From IMG/VR virus record IMGVR_UViG_3300042373_002386, positions 1-35,670 of that record: DNA of 35,670 bases; one strand, written 5' to 3'. This document shows, piece by piece, positions 16,401-24,196 of the stretch (position 1 is its first letter; each line of letters opens with the position of its first letter). This DNA comes from a virus. The position numbers and the translations under genes were made by a program. The notes under the pieces are model-generated. The model was not told the DNA's origin, did no database searches, and saw only the letters and a list, made by a program, of their open reading frames with translations.

Positions 16401-17441
16401 TTAAGCTATTTGTTGAATAATTAGCTGAGTATTTAAATCTGATCTAATGAATTCTCCTGATAATGCGTTTGTGTCTGAGGTGGTTCTTATGGATATATCA
16501 ACATTAGATGCACCAACAGCAAATATAGTTTCTAATGTATTATCACTTACATTAAATGTACCATTTGGTGATTGTATTAACTCAACAGTAGGTCCTGTAA
16601 ATGTACTAGTAGTTTGGTTATATAAACGGAATTTAAGAGTATATATTCCGGCAGCAGACCATGCTAACCTTGCGGTAATTCTATAAGTTTTACCAGCATT
16701 TAAAGTTGCAATACCAGTTGATGAATTATATGTAAAATTATTACTTGAATATTGATTAAATATAATATCTCTATCAGCCCATGTTCCACTTCCAATAGTT
16801 TGATTACCACTACGTGCTGCAAGTAACCACGCATTTGGTAATCCACTATATGCACTTGCTGTTACAGCTCCTACAAATTGAGTATTTCCGGTTTGTAAAT
16901 TAACATATACTAAACCTGCATTACTTCCTCCGGTATTACTACCTCGTAAAATTCTAAATTGGTCTTGCCATGTATCTAGCATGGATGCTGATGTGTATAA
17001 TCCACCAGATGCTGCTAATAATATTTGACCTCCTTCACCTGTACCTCCAGCAGGGGAAGGGTATATATTTAATGTATTTTCTGTAGATGGAGTACTAGTA
17101 ATGTTACCAATTGTTACTGCTTGGTTAAGGGGATTAACATATGAAGCAGTTGTAGCATAAGAAGCACTATTAGCAACTAATGTATCTAAACTTAGAAAAA
17201 AATCAGTTCCATCTCCTTTTGTAAATGTAATGCGAGGATTAGCAAATGAAGCAGTTGTTAAAAAAGATCCAGTACTAACAGCACCACCAGCGTTTAAAGC
17301 ATAGGATGCAGTAATTGCTAAACCAACGGTTGTATTCAATAAAGTAGTTGATCCTTCTAAAGGAGTATAAAACTCAACTCCAGTACTTGGGTTTATATTT
17401 TTTACCCAGGCTACTTGTTTTTTTGTTTGAAGATTTTCCAT
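16401..17441 (-). CDS. Tail fibre or receptor-binding-like protein
   Basis: A 346-residue protein. The N-terminal half is Ala/Ser/Thr-rich with repeated ASYA-type units (LAITASYALNAGG, SFLTTASFANP, ANSASYATTASYV), a pattern I associate with fibre shafts of phages infecting Bacteroidota. The C-terminal 140 residues are beta-rich (AWLLAARSGNQTIGSGTWAD... to NTQLIIQQIA) and look like a C1q/TNF-like jelly-roll head, with a final aliphatic strand. Such heads bind host surface ligands and trimerise. The gene is isolated from other tail genes in this window. Its ATG is two bases from a 7-bp inverted repeat (17444-17464). Confidence 0.7.
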   Translation of the reverse strand: MENLQTKKQVAWVKNINPSTGVEFYTPLEGSTTLLNTTVGLAITASYALNAGGAVSTGSFLTTASFANPRITFTKGDGTDFFLSLDTLVANSASYATTASYVNPLNQAVTIGNITSTPSTENTLNIYPSPAGGTGEGGQILLAASGGLYTSASMLDTWQDQFRILRGSNTGGSNAGLVYVNLQTGNTQFVGAVTASAYSGLPNAWLLAARSGNQTIGSGTWADRDIIFNQYSSNNFTYNSSTGIATLNAGKTYRITARLAWSAAGIYTLKFRLYNQTTSTFTGPTVELIQSPNGTFNVSDNTLETIFAVGASNVDISIRTTSDTNALSGEFIRSDLNTQLIIQQIA

Positions 17442-17443
17442 GT

Positions 17444-17464
17444 CGTACTATAAATATTAGTACG
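17444..17464. repeat. Inverted repeat next to the fibre-gene start
   Basis: A perfect 7-bp inverted repeat, CGTACTA / TAGTACG, with a 7-nt AT loop. It spans the gap between the upstream stop (17457-17459) and the fibre-gene ATG at 17441. It could be an mRNA hairpin that controls initiation, an operator, or a weak terminator; no T-run follows it. Confidence 0.6.
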
Positions 17465-18494
17465 TCTTATTATTTTCGTCTAATGCCTTTAGTTTATTCT
17501 TTAGTTCTTGAATAGCAACCCCAGCTTTTCTTCCTGATACTCCTGAATTTTGGATTTTTTGAATTTCATTTTGAATGCGTTCTTTTTCTTTTTGAAATGG
17601 GATATTAACTACTGGGGCAACTGGAGTATGGTCTGGGTTAGGGTCAGGTTGGATGGGTTCACTTGGTTTAGGTTCACCATAAATGTTTAATTTGGGTTTA
17701 CGTTGTTCAAACGCTTGATTTGTAGCAATAACAAGGGTAATGGCTAGTGGATCAAACACAAAAATCAACATAAATATGAACCAATTTGCAACAGTTTTAA
17801 TATCAGCTCCCGTAATTTCACTTACATATTGTACAGCACCTAGTTCATTTCCTTCACTTGCTTTAGATTCCATATCCAAAATTTGAATATCTAAACGAGT
17901 AATTGAATCGTTTAAAGCATCTATTTTAGTAGATAGTTTATCTCTATTTGTTTGTGCACTTGCTAGTTGTGTTTCAAATGATTTACGATTAGCATTGTTT
18001 GCTCTTGTAACTACTTGCCCAGTTCTAGCATCTACTGATTGAGTAGTTGTGTTTGTAGATAGAGCATTACGTAACTGGGAGATGTCTTTGTCTAGGGTTG
18101 TTTTTTCTTTGGATAATTCGAGTTTGATTTCCTCAAATCTCTGTTTTTTAACTTCTATATTTTGGATTTGTTTGGTTCCAATTTCAAGTTTAGCAATATT
18201 TTCTTGAAATCCTGTACTTAACAAACCATAGATTCCAATAGAAGTAATAACCGATAACACTACTAGTGCTATAGTTAAATATACTTTTAAAAGAGCATAT
18301 GTTTTTTTCCAAGTGTTGTGTAAATAAGTTGCAATTGCAATTTTAGATACTTCTAAAAATGACCCCATTACAATAACAGGTATAGCTACTCCGGTAAATA
18401 CCACAGATAAACCGATAACACTATAATAAGCTGCTGTTGTTGACAAACCTAGTGCACAAAACAGCAAAAACCAAGGTAAATATTTATTTTGCAT
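17457..18494 (-). CDS. Membrane protein with long periplasmic or cytoplasmic coiled coil
   Basis: A 345-residue protein with about four membrane helices (near 7-24, 28-55, 70-94 and 236-258). A long coiled coil at about 100-215 lies between the third and fourth. The last 90 residues are Pro/Lys-rich, then helical (FQKEKERIQNEIQKIQ). There are no catalytic motifs. It resembles multi-pass coiled-coil proteins I have seen in other phages but cannot name; DUF4407-like is possible. It has a single-gene transcription unit with a strong promoter (18500-18530), so expression is controlled apart from its neighbours. Superinfection exclusion or membrane remodelling would fit, without direct proof. Confidence 0.8.
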   Translation of the reverse strand: MQNKYLPWFLLFCALGLSTTAAYYSVIGLSVVFTGVAIPVIVMGSFLEVSKIAIATYLHNTWKKTYALLKVYLTIALVVLSVITSIGIYGLLSTGFQENIAKLEIGTKQIQNIEVKKQRFEEIKLELSKEKTTLDKDISQLRNALSTNTTTQSVDARTGQVVTRANNANRKSFETQLASAQTNRDKLSTKIDALNDSITRLDIQILDMESKASEGNELGAVQYVSEITGADIKTVANWFIFMLIFVFDPLAITLVIATNQAFEQRKPKLNIYGEPKPSEPIQPDPNPDHTPVAPVVNIPFQKEKERIQNEIQKIQNSGVSGRKAGVAIQELKNKLKALDENNKTY

Positions 18495-18499
18495 GGTTG

Positions 18500-18530
18500 G
18501 AAATATAAGGAGCCCCTAATGGGGCTCCAA
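18500..18530 (-). promoter_or_regulatory. Promoter whose spacer is a hairpin
   Basis: TTG at 18528-18530, 20-nt spacer, TATATTTC at 18500-18507 on the minus strand, 5 nt upstream of the ATG at 18494. The spacer is almost exactly the 8-bp hairpin at 18509-18528. Confidence 0.75.
18509..18528. terminator. GC-rich hairpin, probable terminator after the lysis cassette
   Basis: A perfect 8-bp stem (GGAGCCCC/GGGGCTCC) with a TAAT loop. On the minus strand it is followed by TTATATTT, which is also the next promoter's -7 region. On the plus strand it is followed by AAGGTTTTTT, so it could also stop opposite-strand transcription. Confidence 0.65.
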
Positions 18531-18550
18531 GGTTTTTTAAAAAAATTTAA

Positions 18551-19141
18551 TTACTTAATATCTGCTGATTCAATAAGTGTATAAGTAAATGATTTTCCAT
18601 GAATAGCTGCTGCTTTACGAGCAATAACCATAAATGCTTCAAAATCAGTTGCTTTTTTAAATACTTGACATCCCTCAGACCAGTTTTCTACATAAGTAGA
18701 ATCCACACCTGCTTTATGAATGTTGATACCAAATACACCTTCAGCAATTTTAGTCTCATCGTAAGTCATATCACGATTTGCATCACGATAAACTTTAACG
18801 TTTTTTGCTTGTTTTAATGCTTCATACTTTCCTTGATGTAGGCCTAGGGTATGTGAACCTCTGTATTGACCTTCAACTAAACGAGCAACACCTGCTGCGT
18901 TATGGTATTCTTTAACACCTTTTTTACCTGGGTCTGTAGTACAAGGCCATTGATGGAATTTCCATTCTCCACCTTCTTTATAAGATACAGTCATTGTATC
19001 ATCAAAAACATTAGTAACTACTTGACCAGTTGCAGAGTTTCTAACTCCAACAATATTTACATCAAAATCCTTTGCGCCTTCAAACCAAGCGTATCCTTTA
19101 GCTTTTACAGCTGTTTCAATTTGTTCTCTTGTATATGCCAT
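18551..19141 (-). CDS. L,D-transpeptidase (YkuD)-like cell-wall protein
   Basis: A 196-residue protein. Near the C-terminus, FGINIHKAGVDSTYVENWSEGCQVF (fragments INIHKAG and NWSEGCQVF) carries a His and a SxGC cysteine about 15 residues apart, as in the YkuD motif HG...SHGC. YkuD enzymes form or exchange peptidoglycan cross-links through the catalytic Cys. RGSHTLGLHQGKYEAL is probably another active-site strand. There is no signal peptide. It starts on the stop codon of the GH19 endolysin (TAATG) and completes the lysis cassette. It may act as a second lysis enzyme or modify the wall; assignment is by motif only. Confidence 0.65.
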   Translation of the reverse strand: MAYTREQIETAVKAKGYAWFEGAKDFDVNIVGVRNSATGQVVTNVFDDTMTVSYKEGGEWKFHQWPCTTDPGKKGVKEYHNAAGVARLVEGQYRGSHTLGLHQGKYEALKQAKNVKVYRDANRDMTYDETKIAEGVFGINIHKAGVDSTYVENWSEGCQVFKKATDFEAFMVIARKAAAIHGKSFTYTLIESADIK

Positions 19142-19752
19142 TATTTCACGTATTCGTAATATTTGTATGTTTTTGCTTTACGGTCTTCTAAACCATGAGT
19201 ACCACCGTTGATTCTTTTAGTCAAAGCTAAAATAGCAGCATCGTTAATACCTTGGTCACAAATAGCCCACAATTTATTTCTTTCAAAGAAGAACATTGCT
19301 GATTCAAAAGAATATTTTGTAGCTACTAAATCAGGATTTTCCATTACTTCGTTATTACCTAAATACTTTGCAAACGCTTCGTAATTTGACTTACCAGTTA
19401 ATTGTAATGCACCACGACCTCTAAATTTCCATCCATCACCAGAAGCTTCATTTCCGTTACCCATTCTATCTGCATAGACACGGTTAGCAATTTTTTCAGG
19501 TTGACGTGCATAAGATTCTTCTAATGTACCAGGAAAATATTTTCCAAAGATACCTTGCAAACCTTGTGCTGAGTAATTTAGGTTTTCACTAAATGCTTTA
19601 AAACCACCTGTTTCATGTGATGTTTGTGCAAAGAAATGTGCTGCACGAATTGGGGACAATTTCAATAACGCCATTCCGGCTTTCATTGTACCAGGACCAA
19701 AAGCACCATCTGCGGCTACTCCTGCTCTTTCTTGTAAACTTTTTAAACTCAT
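19141..19752 (-). CDS. GH19 (chitinase-like) endolysin
   Basis: A 203-residue GH19 lysozyme-like protein. The catalytic Glu is in FFAQTSHETGGFKAFSENL (near residues 40-58). NLNYSAQGLQGIFGKYFP and GDGWKFRGRGALQLTGKSNYEAF are family hallmarks (RGRGxxQLTGxxNY). The first 30 residues (LQERAGVAADGAFGPGTMKAG) resemble a truncated peptidoglycan-binding domain. Phage GH19 enzymes cleave peptidoglycan glycan chains at lysis. There is no signal peptide, so release needs the holin-like gene just upstream, whose stop overlaps this ATG (TAATG). Confidence 0.95.
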   Translation of the reverse strand: MSLKSLQERAGVAADGAFGPGTMKAGMALLKLSPIRAAHFFAQTSHETGGFKAFSENLNYSAQGLQGIFGKYFPGTLEESYARQPEKIANRVYADRMGNGNEASGDGWKFRGRGALQLTGKSNYEAFAKYLGNNEVMENPDLVATKYSFESAMFFFERNKLWAICDQGINDAAILALTKRINGGTHGLEDRKAKTYKYYEYVK

Positions 19753-20003
19753 TATTCTTCTGTTTTTTCTTCTTTTTTACCCCAGATTTTGTCTACTGAA
19801 GCTAGTCCTAAACAACCAAATGCTAACATAGCTACAGCATTTACTAAAGTATCAGATGGTTTAATATCACCATGAGTATAGCTATTTACATACATAGTAA
19901 TACATAGTGTTAAACCGGCAATGATACCTACAAATCGTTTTGATGAAGGATTACCTTTTTCATCACGGAATAGACCTGCTACCCAATTAAGTGCTTTTTT
20001 CAT
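19752..20003 (-). CDS. Holin-like two-helix membrane protein
   Basis: An 83-residue protein with two hydrophobic segments (FVGIIAGLTLCITMYVNSY, about 24-42, and LVNAVAMLAFGCLGLASV, about 53-70), an amphipathic N-terminus and a charged tail (KKEEKTEE). Size, topology and position directly before the GH19 endolysin fit a holin. Holins form membrane lesions that release endolysin at a set time. An AT-rich TATTTATA box lies 15 nt upstream (20019-20026). Confidence 0.8.
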   Translation of the reverse strand: MKKALNWVAGLFRDEKGNPSSKRFVGIIAGLTLCITMYVNSYTHGDIKPSDTLVNAVAMLAFGCLGLASVDKIWGKKEEKTEE

Positions 20004-20026
20004 AATGTTTTCTTTTATTATAAATA

Positions 20027-20479
20027 TTAAGGCTTTGAATAAAATTCAATTTGACCTTGAGCATGCTCTATTAACCAAGGTTCAACATTTGGTAACAAAA
20101 GTAAAAACTGCATTTCCGTAACATAACATCGAAATTCTTCTTGGTGTTCGGTCATTTTATATCCATGTCTCTGGAAGTATAAATGTAAAGATTCATGAAC
20201 TAGTACTGCTGCTATATTGTTTATGTTCTTTGCTTTAATATCGTTTTGGGAAATCAATATCACATTTCCCATTTCAGTAGTTGAAAATGGGGCAGTTGAA
20301 TAACTAATTTGATCACAAACTTCAAATAGTAGATTATAACGTACTGTATCGTATTGTTTTATTAAGTCTATCGCTTGTTCAACGGTTTGTTTCCAACCAT
20401 CACCAACATCATCAACTCGAAGTTGACTAAACATATTAAACGATAAAAATAAACTAAGGCATAATAATAACTGCTTCAT
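20027..20479 (-). CDS. Secreted zinc metallopeptidase-like protein
   Basis: A 150-residue protein. The signal peptide is MKQLLLCLSLFLSFNMFSQ. A zincin motif, VLVHESLHLYFQRHG (HESLH), is near residues 92-106. EHQEEFRCYVTEMQFL follows and may supply the third ligand Glu (HExxH...E, gluzincin-like). The protein is small for a peptidase and may be a minimal or inactive version. It is the last gene of the envelope-protein block and overlaps its neighbour by 26 nt. Substrate unknown; processing of exported proteins encoded upstream or of host envelope proteins is possible. Confidence 0.65.
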   Translation of the reverse strand: MKQLLLCLSLFLSFNMFSQLRVDDVGDGWKQTVEQAIDLIKQYDTVRYNLLFEVCDQISYSTAPFSTTEMGNVILISQNDIKAKNINNIAAVLVHESLHLYFQRHGYKMTEHQEEFRCYVTEMQFLLLLPNVEPWLIEHAQGQIEFYSKP

Positions 20480-20906
20480 GTATTGCTTTTTTAAGTGCTG
20501 AGGATACTGTCATTTTAGAGAAGGGTACTTTATTGTCTACTAGTTCAATCATTACTGCTCTAACTTCAGTTTCAGATTCACCTATACCTTCATAACATTT
20601 TCCTTTATAATAGATACGAACTCCAACTTGGGTAATTTGGTTTGTTTTTTCAACTCCAACAATTCGAATTGTATATTTTGGAATACCAAAGTAAAATATT
20701 TCTACTTTAACTGGGTCTCCAGTTTCTAGCATACAATATTTTTCAGATAATTCATCTTCTACAATTTGTTTTACTCCAAATCGAATATCTCGAGTTCCAA
20801 GTTCACGCAATTTAGCTGTGTTGTAAACAGAATCTACATAAACACAATTTTGAGCAAATGTAAAAATCGGAAATAATAAAGAGGTTAAAAATATTTTAAT
20901 TTGCAT
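20454..20906 (-). CDS. Exported hypothetical protein (150 aa)
   Basis: The signal peptide is MQIKIFLTSLLFPIFTFAQ. The mature part alternates strand and helix: DIRFGVKQIVEDELSEKY, VKVEIFYFGIPKYTIRIVGVEK, TQVGVRIYYKGKCYEGIGES, and a final helix SALKKAIHEAVIIMP. The pattern loosely recalls CsgG/LpoB-type periplasmic domains, which would make sense next to the CsgG-like gene, but I cannot demonstrate that. It overlaps both neighbours (11 and 26 nt), so it is part of the same translated block. Confidence 0.6.
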   Translation of the reverse strand: MQIKIFLTSLLFPIFTFAQNCVYVDSVYNTAKLRELGTRDIRFGVKQIVEDELSEKYCMLETGDPVKVEIFYFGIPKYTIRIVGVEKTNQITQVGVRIYYKGKCYEGIGESETEVRAVMIELVDNKVPFSKMTVSSALKKAIHEAVIIMP

Positions 20907-21975
20907 AGCCTGTTCTTATTAAATATAAATTAGTTGTACCACTATTTGTAGGGTTATCTATTGTTAAAGATTGTACACCTGGTAAAGATGAAGTTAAGTT
21001 ACTAGTAGAGGAATTAATTGTAGACCATTGAGGTGAGGTAAATATTCTATAAATAGGAGTGCCTGAGGGGAATCCTAAATTTAATATTTTAATATAATCT
21101 AAATAAACATCTGTTATACTTAAAATACCATTTTGATTTATATCCATTCTATAGTAATCTTTTGACCCAAAATTTTGGTTAAGTACTTTTTGATTAAAAA
21201 ATTGAGCATCAGACACTACAGGATTAGCTACTGTTAAAGCATCTACTACAATTTGAAAATTATATAGGGGGGCATTTAAATTAGTTACAATTGAATATTG
21301 CCCGTTTGCATTAGTATTATAAGTACCATGTAAAGTATATGTTGTTTCACTTGTTAATTTTTTAAATAACTTAACAGGTACATTTGCTATGCCTGTTCCT
21401 TCAGAACCATAAATAAATCCTGAATGGTTGTATGGGCTAACTGCTCCGGTGATTGTAGTTTTAAAATCAAATGTATTACCATAGGCATATGTCCCACAAA
21501 GTGCAGGAACATTAGCATATACCATCATAAAACGCAAGTAAACCTGTCCGTTAAATACAGTAGTAGGTACAGTAAATGTAGCTGTTTTAGTGTGTGTTCC
21601 ATTCCATGAAAAATTATATTGATGAACTAATTCACCAGCATCACTTAAAACACCATTACCATTAAAGTCAAACCATAACTTAAAATATTCCATATAGTTG
21701 CTATTAGTTTTAGCAGTATATGATATAGTAATTTGATCACCAGCGTTAATAGTTGGAATCAATTGATTTGTATAATCATAATATCCGTTTGGACCAGTAC
21801 CACCAGATGTAGCAGCAAAACCAGTACTTCCATTAAATGTCATTCCATTTATAGTAACACTAGCCACATATTCACAACAAAATGATGTCGGATAGCTAGT
21901 ACACAATGGGGATTGTGAATAAACTGTAATAGTAGCAAAAAATATTATTGCCCAATTAACAATCTTGTACCACAT
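20896..21975 (-). CDS. Secreted GEVED-domain protein with dockerin-like module
   Basis: The start at 21975 gives 359 residues and the signal peptide MWYKIVNWAIIFFATITVYSQ. A GEVED-like domain (about 35-175; INAGDQITISYT and FKLWFDFNGNGVLSDAGE) is followed by a carboxypeptidase-regulatory/CNA-B-like strand region (GFIYGSEGTGIANVPVKLF, from about 186) and a dockerin-like pair of calcium loops (VVSDAQFFNQKVL and MDINQNGILSITDVYLDYI, about 250-297). GEVED domains are typical of extracellular Bacteroidota proteins. There is no T9SS sorting domain at the end. The dockerin-like part aligns with that of the T9SS protein at 24505. It overlaps its upstream neighbour by 31 nt. Confidence 0.7.
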   Translation of the reverse strand: MWYKIVNWAIIFFATITVYSQSPLCTSYPTSFCCEYVASVTINGMTFNGSTGFAATSGGTGPNGYYDYTNQLIPTINAGDQITISYTAKTNSNYMEYFKLWFDFNGNGVLSDAGELVHQYNFSWNGTHTKTATFTVPTTVFNGQVYLRFMMVYANVPALCGTYAYGNTFDFKTTITGAVSPYNHSGFIYGSEGTGIANVPVKLFKKLTSETTYTLHGTYNTNANGQYSIVTNLNAPLYNFQIVVDALTVANPVVSDAQFFNQKVLNQNFGSKDYYRMDINQNGILSITDVYLDYIKILNLGFPSGTPIYRIFTSPQWSTINSSTSNLTSSLPGVQSLTIDNPTNSGTTNLYLIRTGYAN

Positions 21976-23477
21976 GTTACTGTATAATTTAATGCTGCTG
22001 TTTTTAAATCCCATGCACCACCTCCGTTTATATTAAATTTGAACCGTTTGGTTATACCTATGTTTGTACCAATACTAGGAAGCATCACATAGGGTGAAGC
22101 TAAAACTATATCATTGTAGTATGAAACATAAGGAGCATAAACAAATAAATTCATTAATTTAATATCTATTCGTTTACCTACTTTTAAATCATACATTGCT
22201 CCAGCAATTACTGCGGTTCCAATAAATTGTTCTCTAAAAATATGACCATAAGAAACAGTTCCCATATAAACTACTTTAAGTTTTGGGACTTTAGGAAATG
22301 TAAGCATTTGCCCACCTGCTATGGTACCATACAAGGATTTATTTCCATCAAATCCTATAGTTGCTGTTCCTGAAAGTAGAGTGATTGATCTTGGTTTAAC
22401 CCAAGCATAAAAACCTGTTATATTTGGTCCTTTAAGAGCTGAGGTATAATCTACTAATGCACCCCAACTACGTTGGCCATCCCATCTTAATGCTGTATAA
22501 CCACCAGTTGCTTTAGCTCCATAGTTAACTTCAGAATTTCTAAAGTTAAATCCAACAAAGTCACTTGAAGCTACAACACTTGGTTTTCCGCCTTCTGATT
22601 TGCCAGGAGCGTTTTTGGTAGTAGTTGTAGCTCCAGCTGTTATATTTGTTTTCCCTTCGCCTTCTTCTGACGTGGTTTGCGGGTTTTCTTGGGTTTGGTT
22701 TCCTTCGTTTCCGCTACCCACACCTCCGTTTGGGGTTGTTTCTTGACCTTCAGAACCTTGCTGTTGTGAGCCATTGCCTTCTCCACTAGTTCCTTCACTT
22801 CCAGATGTTGTTGGTGTTTCTCCTCCGCTTCCTTCTCCAGTGGGTACGGAAGTACTGGCACTGCTGCTTTCTTCAGTTGATCCACTAGTTTGGCTACCGC
22901 CTGTTTCTGTTCCTTCTTGGCTTGTTGTTTCTGTGGTTGGGTTTTGAACACCGCTACTACCGACATTACTGCTATTCCCACTAGGATTGACAGGATTAGA
23001 ATTGACATTGTTATTTCCATTGTTATTGTTTTTATCTTCATTATTATTATTTTCACCCCCTCCTGAAGATGTTGAGAGAGAGTTGATTGAACCTCCTAAA
23101 ATGTTTGAGGTTCCACTACTTGCTATACTTGATATTGTTGTTAATGAATTTAAAATACCTAGTACAGTAAATGTAGTATTTTGTGTTACTGTTACTACTG
23201 ATCCAATCCCAACAATTTCAGAACAAGGTGAATTTCCATCATATTGTGCAAAAATCCCACTTGCCCATGTTTCAAATGTACCACTGGTGAAATCATTATA
23301 ACTAAATGTTTCAGTGAAACCGTAATACCCAACCGTTATTTCTCCGTTTATTGGGACTACTATAGTTTTAAGATTACCTGTACAAGGGTCGGTGTAAGTA
23401 TAATTATAGGTTTGAGTGTATCCAAAGAATCCTACAAAAAATACAAAAAAAAGCGATATTACTATATTAAGTTTCAA
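21945..23477 (-). CDS. Exported protein: low-complexity linker plus beta-barrel-like domain
   Basis: A 510-residue protein starting at TTG 23477, which overlaps the csgG stop (TTGA). The signal peptide is KLNIVISLFFVFFVGFFGYTQ. Residues 22-137 are beta-rich, with two Cys. Residues 138-300 are an Asn/Gly/Ser/Thr/Glu low-complexity linker. Residues 301-510 show alternating strands ending in short turns (FVGFNFRNSEVNYGA, SWGALVDYTSAL, YGTIAGGQMLTF), as in an outer-membrane barrel or porin-like domain. The linker may hold a surface domain away from the membrane. The TTG start and coupling suggest it is translated with the CsgG-like protein. Confidence 0.7.
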   Translation of the reverse strand: MKLNIVISLFFVFFVGFFGYTQTYNYTYTDPCTGNLKTIVVPINGEITVGYYGFTETFSYNDFTSGTFETWASGIFAQYDGNSPCSEIVGIGSVVTVTQNTTFTVLGILNSLTTISSIASSGTSNILGGSINSLSTSSGGGENNNNEDKNNNNGNNNVNSNPVNPSGNSSNVGSSGVQNPTTETTSQEGTETGGSQTSGSTEESSSASTSVPTGEGSGGETPTTSGSEGTSGEGNGSQQQGSEGQETTPNGGVGSGNEGNQTQENPQTTSEEGEGKTNITAGATTTTKNAPGKSEGGKPSVVASSDFVGFNFRNSEVNYGAKATGGYTALRWDGQRSWGALVDYTSALKGPNITGFYAWVKPRSITLLSGTATIGFDGNKSLYGTIAGGQMLTFPKVPKLKVVYMGTVSYGHIFREQFIGTAVIAGAMYDLKVGKRIDIKLMNLFVYAPYVSYYNDIVLASPYVMLPSIGTNIGITKRFKFNINGGGAWDLKTAALNYTVTCGTRLLIGQ

Positions 23478-24196
23478 TGTGTAAATATACCTTTGGTGAT
23501 CATTCGACTAACGATTCTGCTAGAAGCAGTCTCAAGTGCTTTTTTAGTGCTGATCCCAATGGTAGATTGATTGAACTTAACCTCGTCTCCCATATCATCT
23601 AATATGGAAGTCATTTTTACTGTATTTGCTTCACCTAGGCCTGAACCCATGACAACTTGTCCAGTTTCTGCATCTACAAATTTAACTTGTAATCCTAATC
23701 GTGTAGTTTGAGTGATAGTTTGTTTACCATCTATTTTAACTACTTCGTCTTCAGAAACTGAAAAGTCATATACTTCGATATACACAAAGTATTTTGCTAA
23801 TATTACGTTTCCTTTAACTTCAATTTTGTTTGAAGAAATACCTTTATCTGAGGCTTTATCTTGGGCAATCATACGTTGCTTAATTTCCTCTTTTTCTTCA
23901 GTAAACACAAATCGATTAGTATACTCTAAATATTCTAAAACAATGTTTGTAACACCTAATCCAACACGTTTATCCTTTAATTCAGGATACATTTCATATA
24001 GTTCTTCGTTAATTCCAATTTTTAATATTTGAATTGGAATTTGGACAGAACCATCATAATCAGCTACTGCTTCAATGCTTTGTTTTTTTTCAAACTCAGC
24101 TTGGTATTGTTCGGTTTTAACCGAACCAACTTGAGCTTGGGCTGTCTTACAAGAAAACAGCCCTAGCATCAATAATATAGGTAAAAATCTTACCAT
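23474..24196 (-). CDS. csgG: CsgG-family curli-type secretion lipoprotein
   Basis: A 240-residue protein. The N-terminus LPILLMLGLFSCKTAQAQ has a lipobox (LFSC), so the protein is probably an outer-membrane lipoprotein. RVGLGVTNIVLEYLEYTNRFVF, in part VLEYLEYTNRFVF, then EEIKQRMIAQ and RLGLQVKFVDAETGQVVMGS match CsgG. CsgG forms a nonameric outer-membrane pore that exports curli subunits in E. coli. No clear CsgA, CsgB, CsgE or CsgF gene is visible; the neighbours are other exported proteins. I recall curli-type genes from marine T4-like phages. It overlaps both neighbours (7 and 4 nt). Confidence 0.8.
   Translation of the reverse strand: MVRFLPILLMLGLFSCKTAQAQVGSVKTEQYQAEFEKKQSIEAVADYDGSVQIPIQILKIGINEELYEMYPELKDKRVGLGVTNIVLEYLEYTNRFVFTEEKEEIKQRMIAQDKASDKGISSNKIEVKGNVILAKYFVYIEVYDFSVSEDEVVKIDGKQTITQTTRLGLQVKFVDAETGQVVMGSGLGEANTVKMTSILDDMGDEVKFNQSTIGISTKKALETASSRIVSRMITKGIFTH

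Noticed and set aside
22640-23056. A 138-residue Lys/Gln-rich frame on the minus strand inside the linker region
   Set aside because: It is a frame-shifted reading of the low-complexity Ser/Gly/Thr/Glu linker of the 21945-23477 gene; no start context and no domain.
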